NCBI RefSeq assembly: GCF_036588685.1
Contig: NC_086378.1
Coordinates: 25,707,578 to 25,771,577, forward strand
Origin: Mytilus trossulus
Lineage: Eukaryota; Mollusca; Bivalvia; Mytilida; Mytilidae
Direction of reading: 5' to 3'
DNA length: 64,000 bases
Position numbers and translations under genes: made by a program. The notes under the pieces were generated by a model. That model did no database searches and had not been told where the DNA came from. It saw only the letters and a program-made list of their open reading frames with translations. Below are positions 44,340 to 55,965 of the stretch, piece after piece (position 1 is the first letter of the stretch; the number at the start of each line of letters is the position of its first letter).

Positions 44340-46415
44340 CAAGAGAAGTAACAAAATAAGAAAAACACAGCAGCGCATTGCTGTTCTTCAGCTTGACGAA
44401 TACTGAAAGGTATCATATCATGTCCACCATGTTTTAATTGAATACAATGTTTTCCAATGGTGTTGATTGACAACTTTAAAATTTGTTGTATTTATCAATG
44501 ATTTATTATGAACGCGGCAGACATGTTGACATGCATATCTATTGTATGGAAATGGAAATATTGTTATCTATAACGACAAACGTCTACCCCTTATTGTGTT
44601 TTACGTCTGCTCGTTCATCAAACATGACATTAATCGTTACTTTGACGTAATAATCTAAGATAATTTCAGTGAAATTCCATTAATAAATTTTAACAATTCA
44701 AGAACCAGATTATCAGTTAACAATTGGACATCTGTTAAAAAACAGGAAATGCTTATCATTCACATTGTGATAGTGATTTTTCTTGTTTGATTGGTTGCAG
44801 TGTAACTGAGATAAACTTATCACTATTGGACAGCAGTGGCACGTGACTTGTTATTCGATATACCTCATCAATTAATTTCAGTAATTATAAAGAAAGTAAA
44901 TTCTAATTCAGATAACTATACAAAAGATAAACACAACAAACATTAAAAGGGTAGGCACAATTTTACTAACGGCTTATAGGGGTTATATTTTGAAATCAGT
45001 GACGATTTCATTTAGGTGTAACAGTTAACCCCAATGGTTGACTACCTTAAAGTATACACTTCAGCACTTTTGATACTGTTTAAAATTTTAAGTCACCCGT
45101 AAAACGAAATACCGTTCTGGACTTCAACTAAGTCATCGGGAGTTATGGTTCTTTCGTGTGCCTGATAGTATTCCACACGTGTAAAAACGTTGGCTGACTG
45201 ACAGTACAGCAACCTCAGTAACTTTTAATCCCCAAGTAAATGATAAAGTTACTTGGAGTCATTCGACATTGATGGCACTTACTATTGTTGCCTTTATTTA
45301 CAGTCATTCTATGTAACATCGGTATTACTCACGGTCATTTGGCAACGGGGATATTCTCAGTAACTTAAAGTTATGCAGTAAAGGAGAAACTTTCAGTTAC
45401 TTATAGTCAGTGCAATACTTTCAGTAACGTTATGTTGTACTCTCAATCATGCAGTAAGTGTTTCCTTCAACAGTTCAATACTAGTATACCTTATCGCTAT
45501 ATCAATCCGGATAAATTCTGAAATCACAAACATATTCATCCAGTTGAAGCTATCGTGGGTCCTGTTAAAAAAATGTGTTAATCATAAAACTTTTAAAAGA
45601 GGCATATTAAACCATCGTTATCCCTTCAGACCAAGTATTTTTGTTATTGTATTTTATGTTAAAAACGAAATCATTATGATTATTTATTAAATTTTTTATA
45701 TGTTCACTTTCTTTGTGTTTTCAGCCCTCAGATCGTTACTGATGAACCTTTTTTTTAATACCCAAACAGGAAGTTATCTATGTCTCTGTTTTTCCAGGAT
45801 TGGACAACATAGCGATAAGGTGTATTGACACATCGGTATCAAATTACGATTGCCTTGGATTTCTTTGTCATTTTTAAGACCGTCATATATAGTAATCTTG
45901 AGACTATCAATATGTTTTTTATTCCATGTTTTAATATAGGTTCAAGTGCTTTTTGATATTTATATTTCTTAACAAAACATTGCGTAATTTCCTAATCAAT
46001 ACTCTAAATTAATTTAATTCTATTATTAGTTACAATAAATAAATTATTTACATATTCCAGTTACGTAATTAAATTTTAAAGGATTAGAATTAAAAAAGAC
46101 ATCGCTTCTCAAAGAAATTTATTTAATCTGATATTTACTTAAACTTGTTATGAAAATACAACATGGCATTGAAAAGTACGTCGTGTAATAGTAGTTTCAC
46201 TTTTAAACGTCAGCACAGTCAACGTATACAATTCTAGATATACGTAGATAGACACATAGTCTCTTGGTCATACAACTTTAACTGGCAATTAAAGAACAGA
46301 TAGATAGATACTTTATTCTCTTAAATCTACGTACAAGTTTTCAGAGAAACATACAATATAAATACAAATACAATAGTTAAAGTAAACAAATACAGTAAGA
46401 TATTCTAAAAGTACT
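44340..46415. other. Unassigned; weak CAGTAAC iteration at 45205-45470
   Basis: TCAGTAAC-like words recur irregularly between 45205 and 45470. Otherwise nothing is recognised. Confidence 0.4.
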
Positions 46416-46419
46416 ACAT

Positions 46420-46540
46420 TTATAACTTTTAATTTCCAAATATCACAGTATTCACTAAATATATGTAATTGGTTTTGAAGATCGTCTTTATTCTCTGACA
46501 TAATGACGGTGTCATTAGCATAAAGTAGTATAAACACTTT
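46420..46540 (-). pseudogene. LINE reverse-transcriptase palm scrap
   Basis: About 38 codons on the minus strand read F-I-L-L-Y-A-N-D-T-V-I-M-S-E, then D-L-Q-N-Q-L and Y-C-D-I-W-K-L-K-V. This is the YADD catalytic block of a non-LTR reverse transcriptase and the following helix, with the first catalytic-pair aspartate replaced (YAND). The frame runs on as AT-rich noise after that. A dead, isolated fragment. Confidence 0.75.
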
Positions 46541-46549
46541 TCTTTAATC

Positions 46550-47805
46550 ATATCACAGGTGCATTGCATGTCGCGTTATTGTTCCAAAATCAATCTTTCA
46601 GCTGCGCCACAAGGTTATATTTCATTTGCGCCAAAAAAAAAATAAACTACATTTTCGCTGTTTAACAGGTTAAATATTATGGAAAAGTTAAGAATATATG
46701 AGTTTTCTTCCTGAGTAACTGGCGCAATAACAAGCACCGAATCACATATACACAAATAAAGAAATACGATAGAAAAAAATGAATAAAGTTATGACAAGTA
46801 AATAACACTTTAAACAATATCATCAGAATACGTTGAATAGTGTATTGGTTTAAATGAGAAACATGTTATTATGCTCAAGGTTAACACACATTCAAGACAA
46901 TACATGTCCTAGCTGGAACACTAAAATGAAAAGAAATATAAAGTATATCTATCAAATGACTAAGCAAAAAAATAAACAACAACCCCCAAACCATTGCTAA
47001 GTATTTAAAAATATACGGTTGTCAAACCAAAAGATGAATCAATAATGCCATTTCCAAAACTATTAGAAATTATATCAAATCATTTTTACATGTTAAGGCA
47101 CAATTTATCCGGTTCCATTCAAACACTGAATTGTATGTTACCGAATTCGGTAAACACTTGCTTTTTAACCCATTATGAAGTAAATCCTCTGCCAATTTCA
47201 AATAATGTCTGGAGCAATGGATAAAAAATAACAATATAAAAATAAATACATTACACTACTCGATTTTAGCCATTATTGGCACATTACAATGCGTTTATAA
47301 ACATGCATTGCACAATGATTAAATCATATTCATTGTAGTTTCATTTTTTTAGTACAACGGTCAGGCAATTCCAAAGTCGACAACAAAAAACATATAGTAT
47401 ATAAACGAGATAGGCAAAGGACATCTGCTATTATTTTATTCTTGCTAAGGTAATTACAAAAATATGATTTACGACTTACTTCTCTCAAAATATCTTTCCA
47501 CGAGACGTTTTAATGTCAGAATTGTGATTGTTGAAACAAAAAAAGCAAAGATGGTCCGAATGATAAAAGAATGTATAATGAAACTTGTCTACATATAATA
47601 AATTGCCGATGAGAAAGCTGTACTGTTGTTTCCTGACATAAAGTATTGTTCAGACACAATAACAACTGACTTTGACGTGCTGGTCTGATATGAAAATAAA
47701 AAAGTATGTTCACAATGCAAATGCTATTTGTTAAGATTTATGATATTTTGGTCATTGGTAATTTGCTGTTTGAATGGTTTTACACTAGTAATTGTTATGG
47801 TCCTC
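46550..47805. other. Unassigned
   Basis: No feature seen. Confidence 0.4.
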
Positions 47806-47809
47806 TATA

Positions 47810-47940
47810 GCTTGCTGTTCGGTGTGAGCCAATGGTATATGATGAAGGCCATACTTATAATGAAATATAACGGTTTACTTTTACAAATTGAGACTTGAAT
47901 ATAGAATTGTCTCATTGGCACTCATACCATATCTTCTTTT
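47810..47940 (-). repeat. Dispersed repeat fam-1, reversed
   Basis: GCTGTTCGGTGTGAGCC and TCTCATTGGCACTCATACCA are the fam-1 start reversed. Confidence 0.85.
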
Positions 47941-47944
47941 AAAT

Positions 47945-49224
47945 ATATAAACCAGATTTATGGTGCCACCAATAAGAATTCCTCCTGAAACAAAATATAT
48001 ATAATGAAAAAAAATACAGTATATCGATTCATGACACAAAACTATTATATGCATACTCCAGAGTTTTACCAAAAGACAATGGACATATTTTTGTAATTGA
48101 TATAATGATCATTCGAAGATGTTGTCTTCAAATAAAAAAAAGTTTGAAAAAAAACACGTTGAAAATGACTGCATACAAGGTTGTCTTCTAAAAATTGTCG
48201 AAAACAACTAATTGTTTGACCAAAAGTATACTAAGGTTTTAGGAAAAACTATGTAAGAGTTTAGTCTTGAAAGGTGGGACTCCGTGGGAGTGACTTGACC
48301 TTTTGCCCGTCCTACTGTCAATGGGTTAACTGATATTTCATTGTATGCTAAATCATTTAACCCAGAGCTGGTTAAAGCTTTTTAAAATATAATATGGAAT
48401 ACCTACTCACAAAGTCTGAAGAATAACTATCGTGGAAAAATCAATCAGCATATTGAATCAGCGACACATCGAGAACAAAAGTGATATTTTTTGTCAATTT
48501 AACTCAGATATTTTCATTTAAAAAATCGAAATCAATTTCCTAACTTACAATAATGCAAGAAAATCTCTTTGGTTTACTTCGGTATAAAAAGGTCTTGATA
48601 CTTTATGACTACTCTCAAGGTCGAATGTAACATTCTACGCTAATAAACTGATTAAAAGCATTAAACCTGATATGAAAGCCGTTCAATACGTACATCCATA
48701 TAACCGGAGAAACTGTAGATGGAGATTGATTCGGACTGAGGATTTAGTTTAAAACACTCAATATTGACCATCAGATAAAAAACAGGAAGCTATAAATATA
48801 TATCCAATTTGTACATTTGTGACTTAATCTCTGTTCTAATGAAGTTTCAATGAATGTTGGATAGGTTAATTTTCTCAAATAAATAACCGTTTAACAACTA
48901 ATCAGAAAGCATAATGGTCTCAGATTTCGATATCAACTTTATAGCTCTAGTCCGCATGATAAACAAATTGATCACTGATAGTGTAAATTAATCATTACTT
49001 GAAAGCCATACTAATGACATTTTAGAAAATGCCACCGATATACAATTAGAAATAGATAATAAAATGATAGCTTTCATGATTGTTCTTCGTACCACATATG
49101 TTCCAATTGTTGGAACTATAAAACCTTTCCTTTTCCTGGAATGCGACTTATCACCTGGTTTGAACTAACATGAGTATCATGGTGGACGCAACGAGTGGAG
49201 CAGATTTTACTTAGAATTTCGGTT
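47945..49224. other. Unassigned
   Basis: No feature seen. Confidence 0.4.
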
Positions 49225-49229
49225 TACAT

Positions 49230-51561
49230 GAGGTCACCCCCGAGTTTTAGTTTGGTTCTTGTTTTCTTTGTTGTGGGTTGTGCACTACCTTTCGCCTTTC
49301 CGTTTTCAACCATGTCATTGTCTTGTGAGATGAATGTCCCTTTAGTATCTTTTTCTTTCTCTTTCGTTTTTCAACCATGGCATTGTCTTGTGAGATGAAT
49401 GTCCCTTTCGTATCTTTCTCTTTCCGTTTTTCAAACATGGCATTGTCTTGTGAGTTGAATGTCCCTTTCGTATCTTTCTCTTTCCGTTTTTCAACCATGG
49501 CATTGTCTTGTGAGTTGAATGTTCCTTTCGTATCTTTCTCTTTCCGTTTTTCGACCATGGCATTGTCTTGTGAGTTGAATGTCCCTTTCGTATCTTTCTC
49601 TTTCCGTTTTTCAACCATGGCATTGTCTTGTGAGTTGAATGTTCCTTTCGTATCTTTCTTTTTCCGTTTTTCAACTATGGCATTGTCTTGTGAGTTTAAT
49701 GTCCCTTTAGTATCTTTCTCTTTCTCTTTCCGTTTTTCAACCATGGCATTGTCTTGTGAGTTGAATGTCCCTTTAGTATCTCTCCGTTTTTCAACCATTA
49801 AATTGTCTTGTGAGTTGAATATCCCTTTAGTATCGCTCTCTCTCTTTCTCTTTCCGTTTTTCAACCATGGCATTGTCTTGTGAGTTGAATGTCCCTTTCG
49901 TATCTTTCTCTTTCCGTTTTTCAACCATGGCATTGTCTTGTGAGTTGAATGTTCCTTTCGTATCTTTCTTTTTCCGTTTTTTAACTATGGCATTGTCTTG
50001 TGAGTTTAATGTCCCTTTAGTATCTTTCTCTTTCTCTTTCCGTTTTTCAACCATGGCATTGTCTTGTGAGTTGAATGTCCCTTTCGTATCTTTCTCTTTC
50101 AGTTTTTCAACCATGACATTGTCTTGTGAGTTGAATGTCCCTTTAGTATCTTTGTCTTTCTCTTTCCGTTTTTCAACCATTGCATTGTCTTGTAAGTTGG
50201 ATATCCCGTTAGTATCTTTCTCTTTCTCTTTCAGTTTTTCAACCATGACATTGTCTTGTGAGTTGAATGTCCCTTTCGTATCTTTTTCTTTCCGTTTTTC
50301 AACCATGACATTGTCTTGTGAGTTGAATGTCCCTTTCGTATCTTTCTCTTTCCGTTTTTCAACCATGGTATTGTCTTGTGAGTTGAATGTTCCTTTAGTA
50401 TCTTTCTCTCTCTCTTTCCGTTTTTCAACCATGGTATTGTCTTGTGAGTTGAATGTTACTTTAGTATCTTTCTCTTTCGTCTTTCAGTTTTTCAACCATG
50501 GCAATGTCTTGTGAGTTGAATTCCCCTTTAGTATCTTTCTCTTTCCGTTTTTCAACCATGATATTGTCTTGTGAGTTGAATGTTCCTTTCGTATTTTTCT
50601 CTATCCGTTTTTCAACTATGGCATTGTCTTGTGAGTTGAATGTTACTTTAGTATCTTTCTTTTTCACCTTTTAGTTTTTCAACCATGGCAATGTCTTGTG
50701 AGTTGAATATCCCTTTAGGTTCTTTCTCTTTCTCTCCGTTTTTCAACCATGGCATTGTCTTGTGAGTTAAATGTCCCTTTAGTATCTTTCTCTTTCTCTT
50801 TCAGTTTTTCAACCATGACATTGTCTTGTGGGTTGAATATCCCTTTAGTATCGCTCTCTCTCTCTCTTTCCGTTTTTCAACCATGGCATTGTCTTGTGAG
50901 TTGAATGTCCGTTTCGTATCTTTCTCTTTCAGTTTTTCAACCTTGGCATTGTCTTGTGAGTTGAATGCCCTGTAGTATCTTTCTCTTTCTCTTTCCGTTT
51001 TTCAACCATTGCATTGTCTTGTAAGTTGAATATCCCTTTAGTATCTTTCTCTTTCTCTTTCAGTTTTTCAACCATGACATTGTCTTGTGAGTTGAATGTC
51101 CCTTTCGTATCTTTCTCTTTCCGTTTTTCAACCATGGTATTGTCTTGTAAGTTGAATGTTCCTTTAGTATCTTTCTCTCTCTCTTTTCGTTTTTCAACCA
51201 TGGTATTGTCTTGTGAGTTGAATGTTACTTTAGTATCTTTCTCTTTCGCCTTTCAGTTTTTCAACCATGGCAATGTCTTGTGAGTCGAATTCCCCTTTAG
51301 TATTTTTCTCTTTCCGTTTTTCAACCATGATATTGTCCTGTGAGTTGAATGTTCCTTTCGTATTTTCTCTATCCGTTTTTCAACTATGGCATTGTCTTGT
51401 GAGTTGAATGTTACTTTAGTATCTTTCTTTTTCACCTTTCAGTTTTTCAACCATGGCAATGTCTTGTGAGTTGAATATCCCTTTAGTATCTTTCTCTTTC
51501 CGTTTTTCAACCATGGCATTGTCTTGTGAGTTGAATGTCCCTTTAGTATCTTTCTCTTTTG
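49230..51561. repeat. 60-66-bp minisatellite, about 37 units, derived from fam-3
   Basis: Units contain CATTGTCTTGTGAGTTGAAT, GTCCCTTT(A/C)GTATC and a variable (TCTTTC)n, then CGTTTTTCAACCATGG. The leading 49230-49300 matches the middle of fam-3 (GGTCACCCCCGAGTTTT, TTTTCTTTGTTGTG), and the unit matches its GCATGGCGTTGTCAG...GGTATCTTTC part. Units are mostly 60 or 66 bp, so long frames stay open on both strands: a 20-residue MALSCELNVP-type repeat on plus and a Lys-rich EKDTKGTFNSQDN-type repeat on minus. No start context, splice site or domain supports expression. Confidence 0.93.
50431..51485. repeat. Higher-order duplication, about 769 bp, in the minisatellite
   Basis: The series of variant units starting ATGGTATTG at 50431 recurs from 51200 with the same odd variants in order (a GTTACT unit, an inserted CTTTCAG after CTTTCG, a CAATGTC unit, a GATATTG unit). 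Confidence 0.75.
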
Positions 51562-51716
51562 CAGGGGCGGATTCAGCCATTTTAAAAGGGTGGATCCCAA
51601 TTCAGAGTAAAGGGGGAGGGGGTCCAGCTATATGCTCCCATTCAAATGCATTGATCGTACAAAAAATGGGGGGTTCCAACCCCCGGACCCCCCCCCCCCT
51701 CCTTGATCCAGCAATG
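51562..51716. mobile_element. MITE, second copy of the 5804-5945 family
   Basis: Begins CAGGGGCGGATTCAGCC, shares ATTCAAATGCATTGATCGT with the other copy and ends GATCCAGCAATG. It is flanked by TTTTG at 51557-51561 and 51717-51721. It sits exactly at the right edge of the minisatellite. Confidence 0.85.
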
Positions 51717-51764
51717 TTTTGCATCATCATCATGATAGTAAAAATCAATTAATCAATTAATATA

Positions 51765-52104
51765 GAGAGCCGTGGTGTAGTGGTTAGTGCATCGGACTAC
51801 TAACACAAAGGTTCCTGGTTCGATTCCCGTTTTGGATGAAAATTTCAGGAACTCAATTTTCGGCTCTCCCTTGACACCATTTGCGAGTATGGTCTTGAGG
51901 AAACGATGATAGTCCGTCGGATGGGGACGATAAATGGCTGGCCCGTGTTAAGAGAGAGCCACATCTCTTGCACGTTAAAGACACCCTTGTAGATTTCGAA
52001 AAAGAGTAGGCTAATGCCGCTACAAGGCAGCACTCGCACCCGCAAAGTGGAAAGGGATTAATATAAGTTGCAAAACTTGTTTCCCAATCCACTATAAATA
52101 AATA
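51765..52104 (+). mobile_element. tRNA-derived SINE
   Basis: A box TGGTGTAGTGG at 51773-51783 and perfect B box GGTTCGATTCC at 51817-51827 form a tRNA-like head starting GAGCCGTGG. The body has GTCCGTCGGATGGGGACGAT, CTTGCACGTTAAAGACACCC and GGCAGCACTCGCACCCGC. The end TAAATAAATATG is followed by (AATC)n-type simple sequence. A shared central domain with GTCGGATGGGGACG is known from several invertebrate SINE groups (MetaSINE-like), but I cannot assign the exact family. Minus-strand frames here are by-products. Confidence 0.85.
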
Positions 52105-52250
52105 TGTTTAAACTAATTAATCAATCAATCAACTGAATAAATTAGTGGAATATTGAATTGGTTGATAAATTGATTGGACAATTGATGAATTTATCTATCG
52201 ACGATTGATTTACCGATTGGTCAGTCTATTAATTGATTGATTGATTAATT
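52105..52250. repeat. (ATTGATT/AATCAAT)n simple sequence
   Basis: AATTAATCAATCAATCAA at the left is inverted against TTGATTGATTGATTAATT near 52235, separated by ATTGATT-rich DNA. Confidence 0.8.
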
Positions 52251-52251
52251 T

Positions 52252-52560
52252 ATCAGATATCATATAATAGTTTATGAAATATCTTATATAAATTTCTCTA
52301 TAAGATATCTTATAAACTATAAAAGATATATTATAATTTATATGATATATCTTATAAAGAATATAAAATATCTTGTGTAAAAAAGTTATTAGATATCTTA
52401 TAAAGTTTAGGAGATGTCTTATAAAGTATAAAAGATTTCTTATAAACTACATAAGATATATTATAAACTAAGATATCTTATAAAGTTTATGAGAATCACA
52501 TATCTTATAGACAGATTATAAATAAATCTTACATATGATATGCGATATCTTATAAACAGA
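52252..52560. promoter_or_regulatory. Left array of palindromic AAGATATCTTATAA motifs
   Basis: About a dozen matches or near matches to (T)AAGATATCTTATAA, for example at 52304, 52391, 52468 and 52546, spaced mostly about 20-30 bp. Such iterated palindromes at a transposon edge look like recombinase binding sites. Confidence 0.7.
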
Positions 52561-52755
52561 TAATATAATATATTATTAATTCGTATATTTTAACAAATTT
52601 GATTCGTTTAGGGATAGTCACATGTTAAACTATATTTTCGAAGGTAGAGAGAAATTGGCGGATAGCAAAAAAGCATACACGATATTGACCGGCAAACAGC
52701 ATATCGCACGGTTATTTTTAGAATATCTAAAAACCGATATACTTTGTGACGTCAT
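52537..52755 (+). repeat. Left inverted repeat of the recombinase element
   Basis: Matches the reverse complement of 56048-56246 over TTAACAAATTTGATTCGTTT, ATAGTCACATGTTAAACTAT, TTTTCGAAGGTAGAGAGAAA and onwards to the ATATACTT...GACGT end, with a few small indels. Confidence 0.93.
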
Positions 52756-52976
52756 GTAATGAATTTCAGGATATTGTTTAACGTTTTGAAACACATGATA
52801 TCTGTGATCGATTATTTGACGAAAAAAATCTTCAAATACATAAGATGTCCCCAAAAAAAGTAAATGAAATAACAACTAATATGTTGTTATTGTCAAGGAG
52901 ACAATGTTTATCTATAAAATTCCAACAAACCTAAATGACGATTTTGATACAAATATGGTCGGAAATTAATAATATA

Positions 52977-53117
52977 ACAAATATAGCCTTTGTATGAGGT
53001 CAATACAGGATATATCGACCCAAAGAAGTATATCGACCTCGGACTTCGTCCTCAGTCAATATACTTCTTTCAGGTCAATATATCTCTGTATCGACCTCAT
53101 ACAAAAGCTATATTTGT
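52977..53117. repeat. 141-bp palindrome P1
   Basis: ACAAATATAGCCTTTGTATG at the left is inverted at the right end (AAAGCTATATTTGT). Centre near GGACTTCGTCCTC. Same length as P2. Confidence 0.9.
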
Positions 53118-53187
53118 ATACATGTAATATCTTATATATTATATGCGATATCTTATAAATAATGATATAGTATATCAGAAATATTAT

Positions 53188-53328
53188 ACAATTATAGCCT
53201 TTGTATGAGGTCGATGCAAGGCTATATCGACCTGAAAGAAGTATATCGACTGAGGACGAAGTCCGAAGTCGATATACTTCTTTAGGTCGATATATCCTGT
53301 ATCGACCTCATACAAAGGCTATAATTGT
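53188..53328. repeat. 141-bp palindrome P2
   Basis: ACAATTATAGCCTTTGTATG to CATACAAAGGCTATAATTGT, centre GAGGACGAAGTCC. A second copy of the P1 family. Between P1 and P2 lie two more AATATCTTATA-type words. Frames inside are by-products. Confidence 0.93.
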
Positions 53329-53634
53329 TATATTATTAATTCACACATATTATCTTGATGGTAGTATATTAATTGATTCTTTGACTTGTTTACTAAATAT
53401 TTTCTTTTCTTAATATTTGAAAATTCTTTTAAGATGTACGATGTAATATTTGTTTTGGCCATATTGAACGAAATATGTGATGGTTATTTATTTCAACATA
53501 AAAAATATCATGAAATATAAAAGTTATTTCATAAATAATATGAAACAATTCAAATTCAATTGAAACATTTAACTATTGTTCTTTTTAGACTAAACAATTT
53601 AACAATGAATAAATTTCTGAAACACTTTTTTTCA

Positions 53635-55965
53635 TTAATTCTTCTGAATAAAATTGTAATTGACAGTTATATTTGAACAGTTATTGAATACTGGAGCTGG
53701 CATAGCTTTCTGGTTCATACTTGCAGCATTAACTGAGTTCGACTGTTTCGGTATACATCTTGGAACTTCTAGAGATTTCAATAAATCATCCATACCATCA
53801 TCAGCTGCCATTTCAGGAATGATATCATTCATGAGGTTTTGAGTTTGCGAGTCAGACAATGGCTGTAAATTGAAAGAGCCAAATGAGGTAGTTGATATCG
53901 CCTCAGTTTCTACAGTCACACTAGTTTGTGAAAGACACAAAAAATCAATATTTGAAGACAAAGCGGCTGGTTTCGAAACTTTTGATGTTTTGCATAGTGT
54001 TTTTTCACTTAATTTGTCTGACATTATTTTTTTGGTTTTTTCACATGTTTTACCACTATATGTTTTTAAAGATGCCTCCGATTTATGACCAGTGACACTC
54101 ATAATGTGTCTACTTGGAATTTGTGCCTCATCTAAAATGTGGACAGTTGTAGCCCTGCATGAATGGTTTGTATACTCTTTTGACAGGTTGGCTGCCTTGC
54201 TTATCTCGTTCATATATACGCCCAGTTTGTTGTGTCCAAGGGGAATGTTGTCATAATGTATCCCATCTTTAGCTGTTAACTTTGGCTGTTGAAAAAGTTT
54301 ATTACATTTTGGATTCAGACGGCGTATATATTTTACAAACGACCTTACTGGACATCGGTCACTACCTGAAAAGAATATTGTCTATATTGAGAAACAAATA
54401 TGAGATATGCATATGATATATATAGAAACAGAAAAATTAGTAAGAAATGACATATATATATAGGACTTGAGAGAAAAGACAAGATTGTACATTTTTTTTC
54501 AAAAAATGTTATTGTTTGGGTCTTTTTTTATCTTTTTTTCCATATTAATTATCTTCAGCTTCTCGTGTGCAAATATCTTTAAAAATGTCTTATTTTTTTA
54601 ATATAGTTTTTTTTTCATAATTTTATACATTTGTAAATATAGGAGAAATGGTGAGTATACGTAGTGAACCTGCATTTACAAGATTTTTTTTTATTCAATT
54701 GGAGGGATACACAAAATTTCCCATCCCAAACTAAGACGAGAAGGGTCACCCAACATTAGTCCCCCCTGGATTTATTGACAGCCTTTATCTTAAAGACTAG
54801 AATAATTTCCTGATATACATGTATACAAATCTTAAAAAACTTTTGGAGGTCACTAGATAATGCCCGCCTTATAATCTTATTAATTTTGACATTAATATTT
54901 ATTTTACCTTTGATTTCATACATCCTACCATCGGATGACTTTTCACTATCTGTCTGATGATTTTTGGTTAGTTCATCATGGGTTTTATAAACATAAAGTG
55001 TACCCTCTGGATCTGGCTGTACTGCAAAGTCCTGTCTTGTTAAGGTTGTCAGGTTCTCCCTGCCTCTACGTCCAAAATGAATCATTATGTCCACAAATAC
55101 CTGAAATTACAGAATATTGTATGTACTTCAATATTAATAAAATACATGTGATACAAAATTTAATTGTAATTTTCAAATTGTTATATAAAACATTCACAAG
55201 AAAATTATACCGGTTACAGGTCCATTTGATTAATTCTAAATTTTAACGGTCCATTGAATTAATTTCAAATGTAAAATTCACCTGTTCATACTTTTGTATC
55301 AAATTTTTTACAAATTTTAAATGAAAAGGTAACTTTTTAAATACTTGCGAGAAATAGTGCACTGTACGAGGAATATATATACAGTACAACTACAAGAGAG
55401 ACAAGTCGTGTCAATTAATGAACTTAGGACATATACATTGTAGGATCAGGGAGATATCTCTTTTTTATTATGTTATAGTTACCTTGTACTGGAGCATTTT
55501 TGGACTTTCCAAATCTTTACAGAAAAACATGTACATTTTTTCCATATCAGCATCAGCAATTGCTGGATAGTGCTCCACAGCTGCCAGACCAAGTCTTTTT
55601 AGCTCCTTTGTCATACATTGAAATGCTTTTTTGGACTTCTTGAAATTGTCACCTTTGAGAATGTCAACATCCCTTGTTTTAGATAAGTGCCGTTGCAAGC
55701 CTTGGCGATAAGACTGCATGGTCGTCTTCTTATACATCTCCCCATTTTTGTTGCGCATTCCCATGTAAAATTTGGATAATACGTCGTCCAACTGTGCATC
55801 ATCGTAAGACTCAAAGTCGAGGGGAAGGCTTTTCTCTGTTAGATATTCCCGGAAACCATTAATAGCTGTGTTTGTTTGCCTTTTAGTGTTTTTTGAATCA
55901 ACGTTTTCCAACAGATTTTCCCTGTCTTCATCCTCGAGAGATGCGAATCTTCGTTTCGTTGCCAT
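53635..55965 (-). CDS. Crypton-like tyrosine recombinase (DUF3504-type), three exons
   Basis: Exons 55965-55483, 55100-54908 and 54365-53635 join in one frame of about 468 codons with GT-AG introns (382 and 542 bp; phases 0 and 1). Residues 1-161 match the N-terminal core-binding part of animal DUF3504 proteins (F-x-x-Y-L-T-E, L-D-D-V-L-S-K-F-Y, then K-K-T-T-M-Q-S-Y-R-Q-G-L-Q-R-H-L). Catalytic positions of the tyrosine recombinase fold: Arg173 in G-R-R-G-R-E-N-L, the H-x-x-R box His293-Arg296 (N-H-S-C-R), His319 in T-G-H-K and the nucleophile Tyr328. The C-terminal 140 residues are Ser/Asn-rich and unmatched. The start ATG lies 75 bp inside the right inverted repeat's inner end. No stop or frameshift is seen, so it may still be functional. 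It would cut and rejoin the element's ends through a 3'-phosphotyrosine link. Confidence 0.88.
54366..54907 (-). other. Intron 2 of the recombinase gene
   Basis: Minus strand begins GTAAAATAAA after AAATCAAAG and ends TTCTTTTCAG. AT-rich with T-runs, as is usual for an intron. Confidence 0.8.
55101..55482 (-). other. Intron 1 of the recombinase gene
   Basis: Minus strand begins GTAACTATAA after CAGTACAAG and ends TGTAATTTCAG. Splicing it out joins the frame at Lys161-Val162. Confidence 0.8.

Noticed and set aside
49247..50514. Lys-rich or Ser-rich repeat protein gene
   Set aside because: Frames are open on both strands at once and the unit derives from a non-coding repeat, so tandem amplification explains them.
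51771..51840. Functional tRNA gene
   Set aside because: The A and B boxes are good, but acceptor and anticodon stems do not fold cleanly and a SINE body follows.
53660..54088. Plus-strand frames over the recombinase gene
   Set aside because: They are shadows of exon 3 on the other strand.
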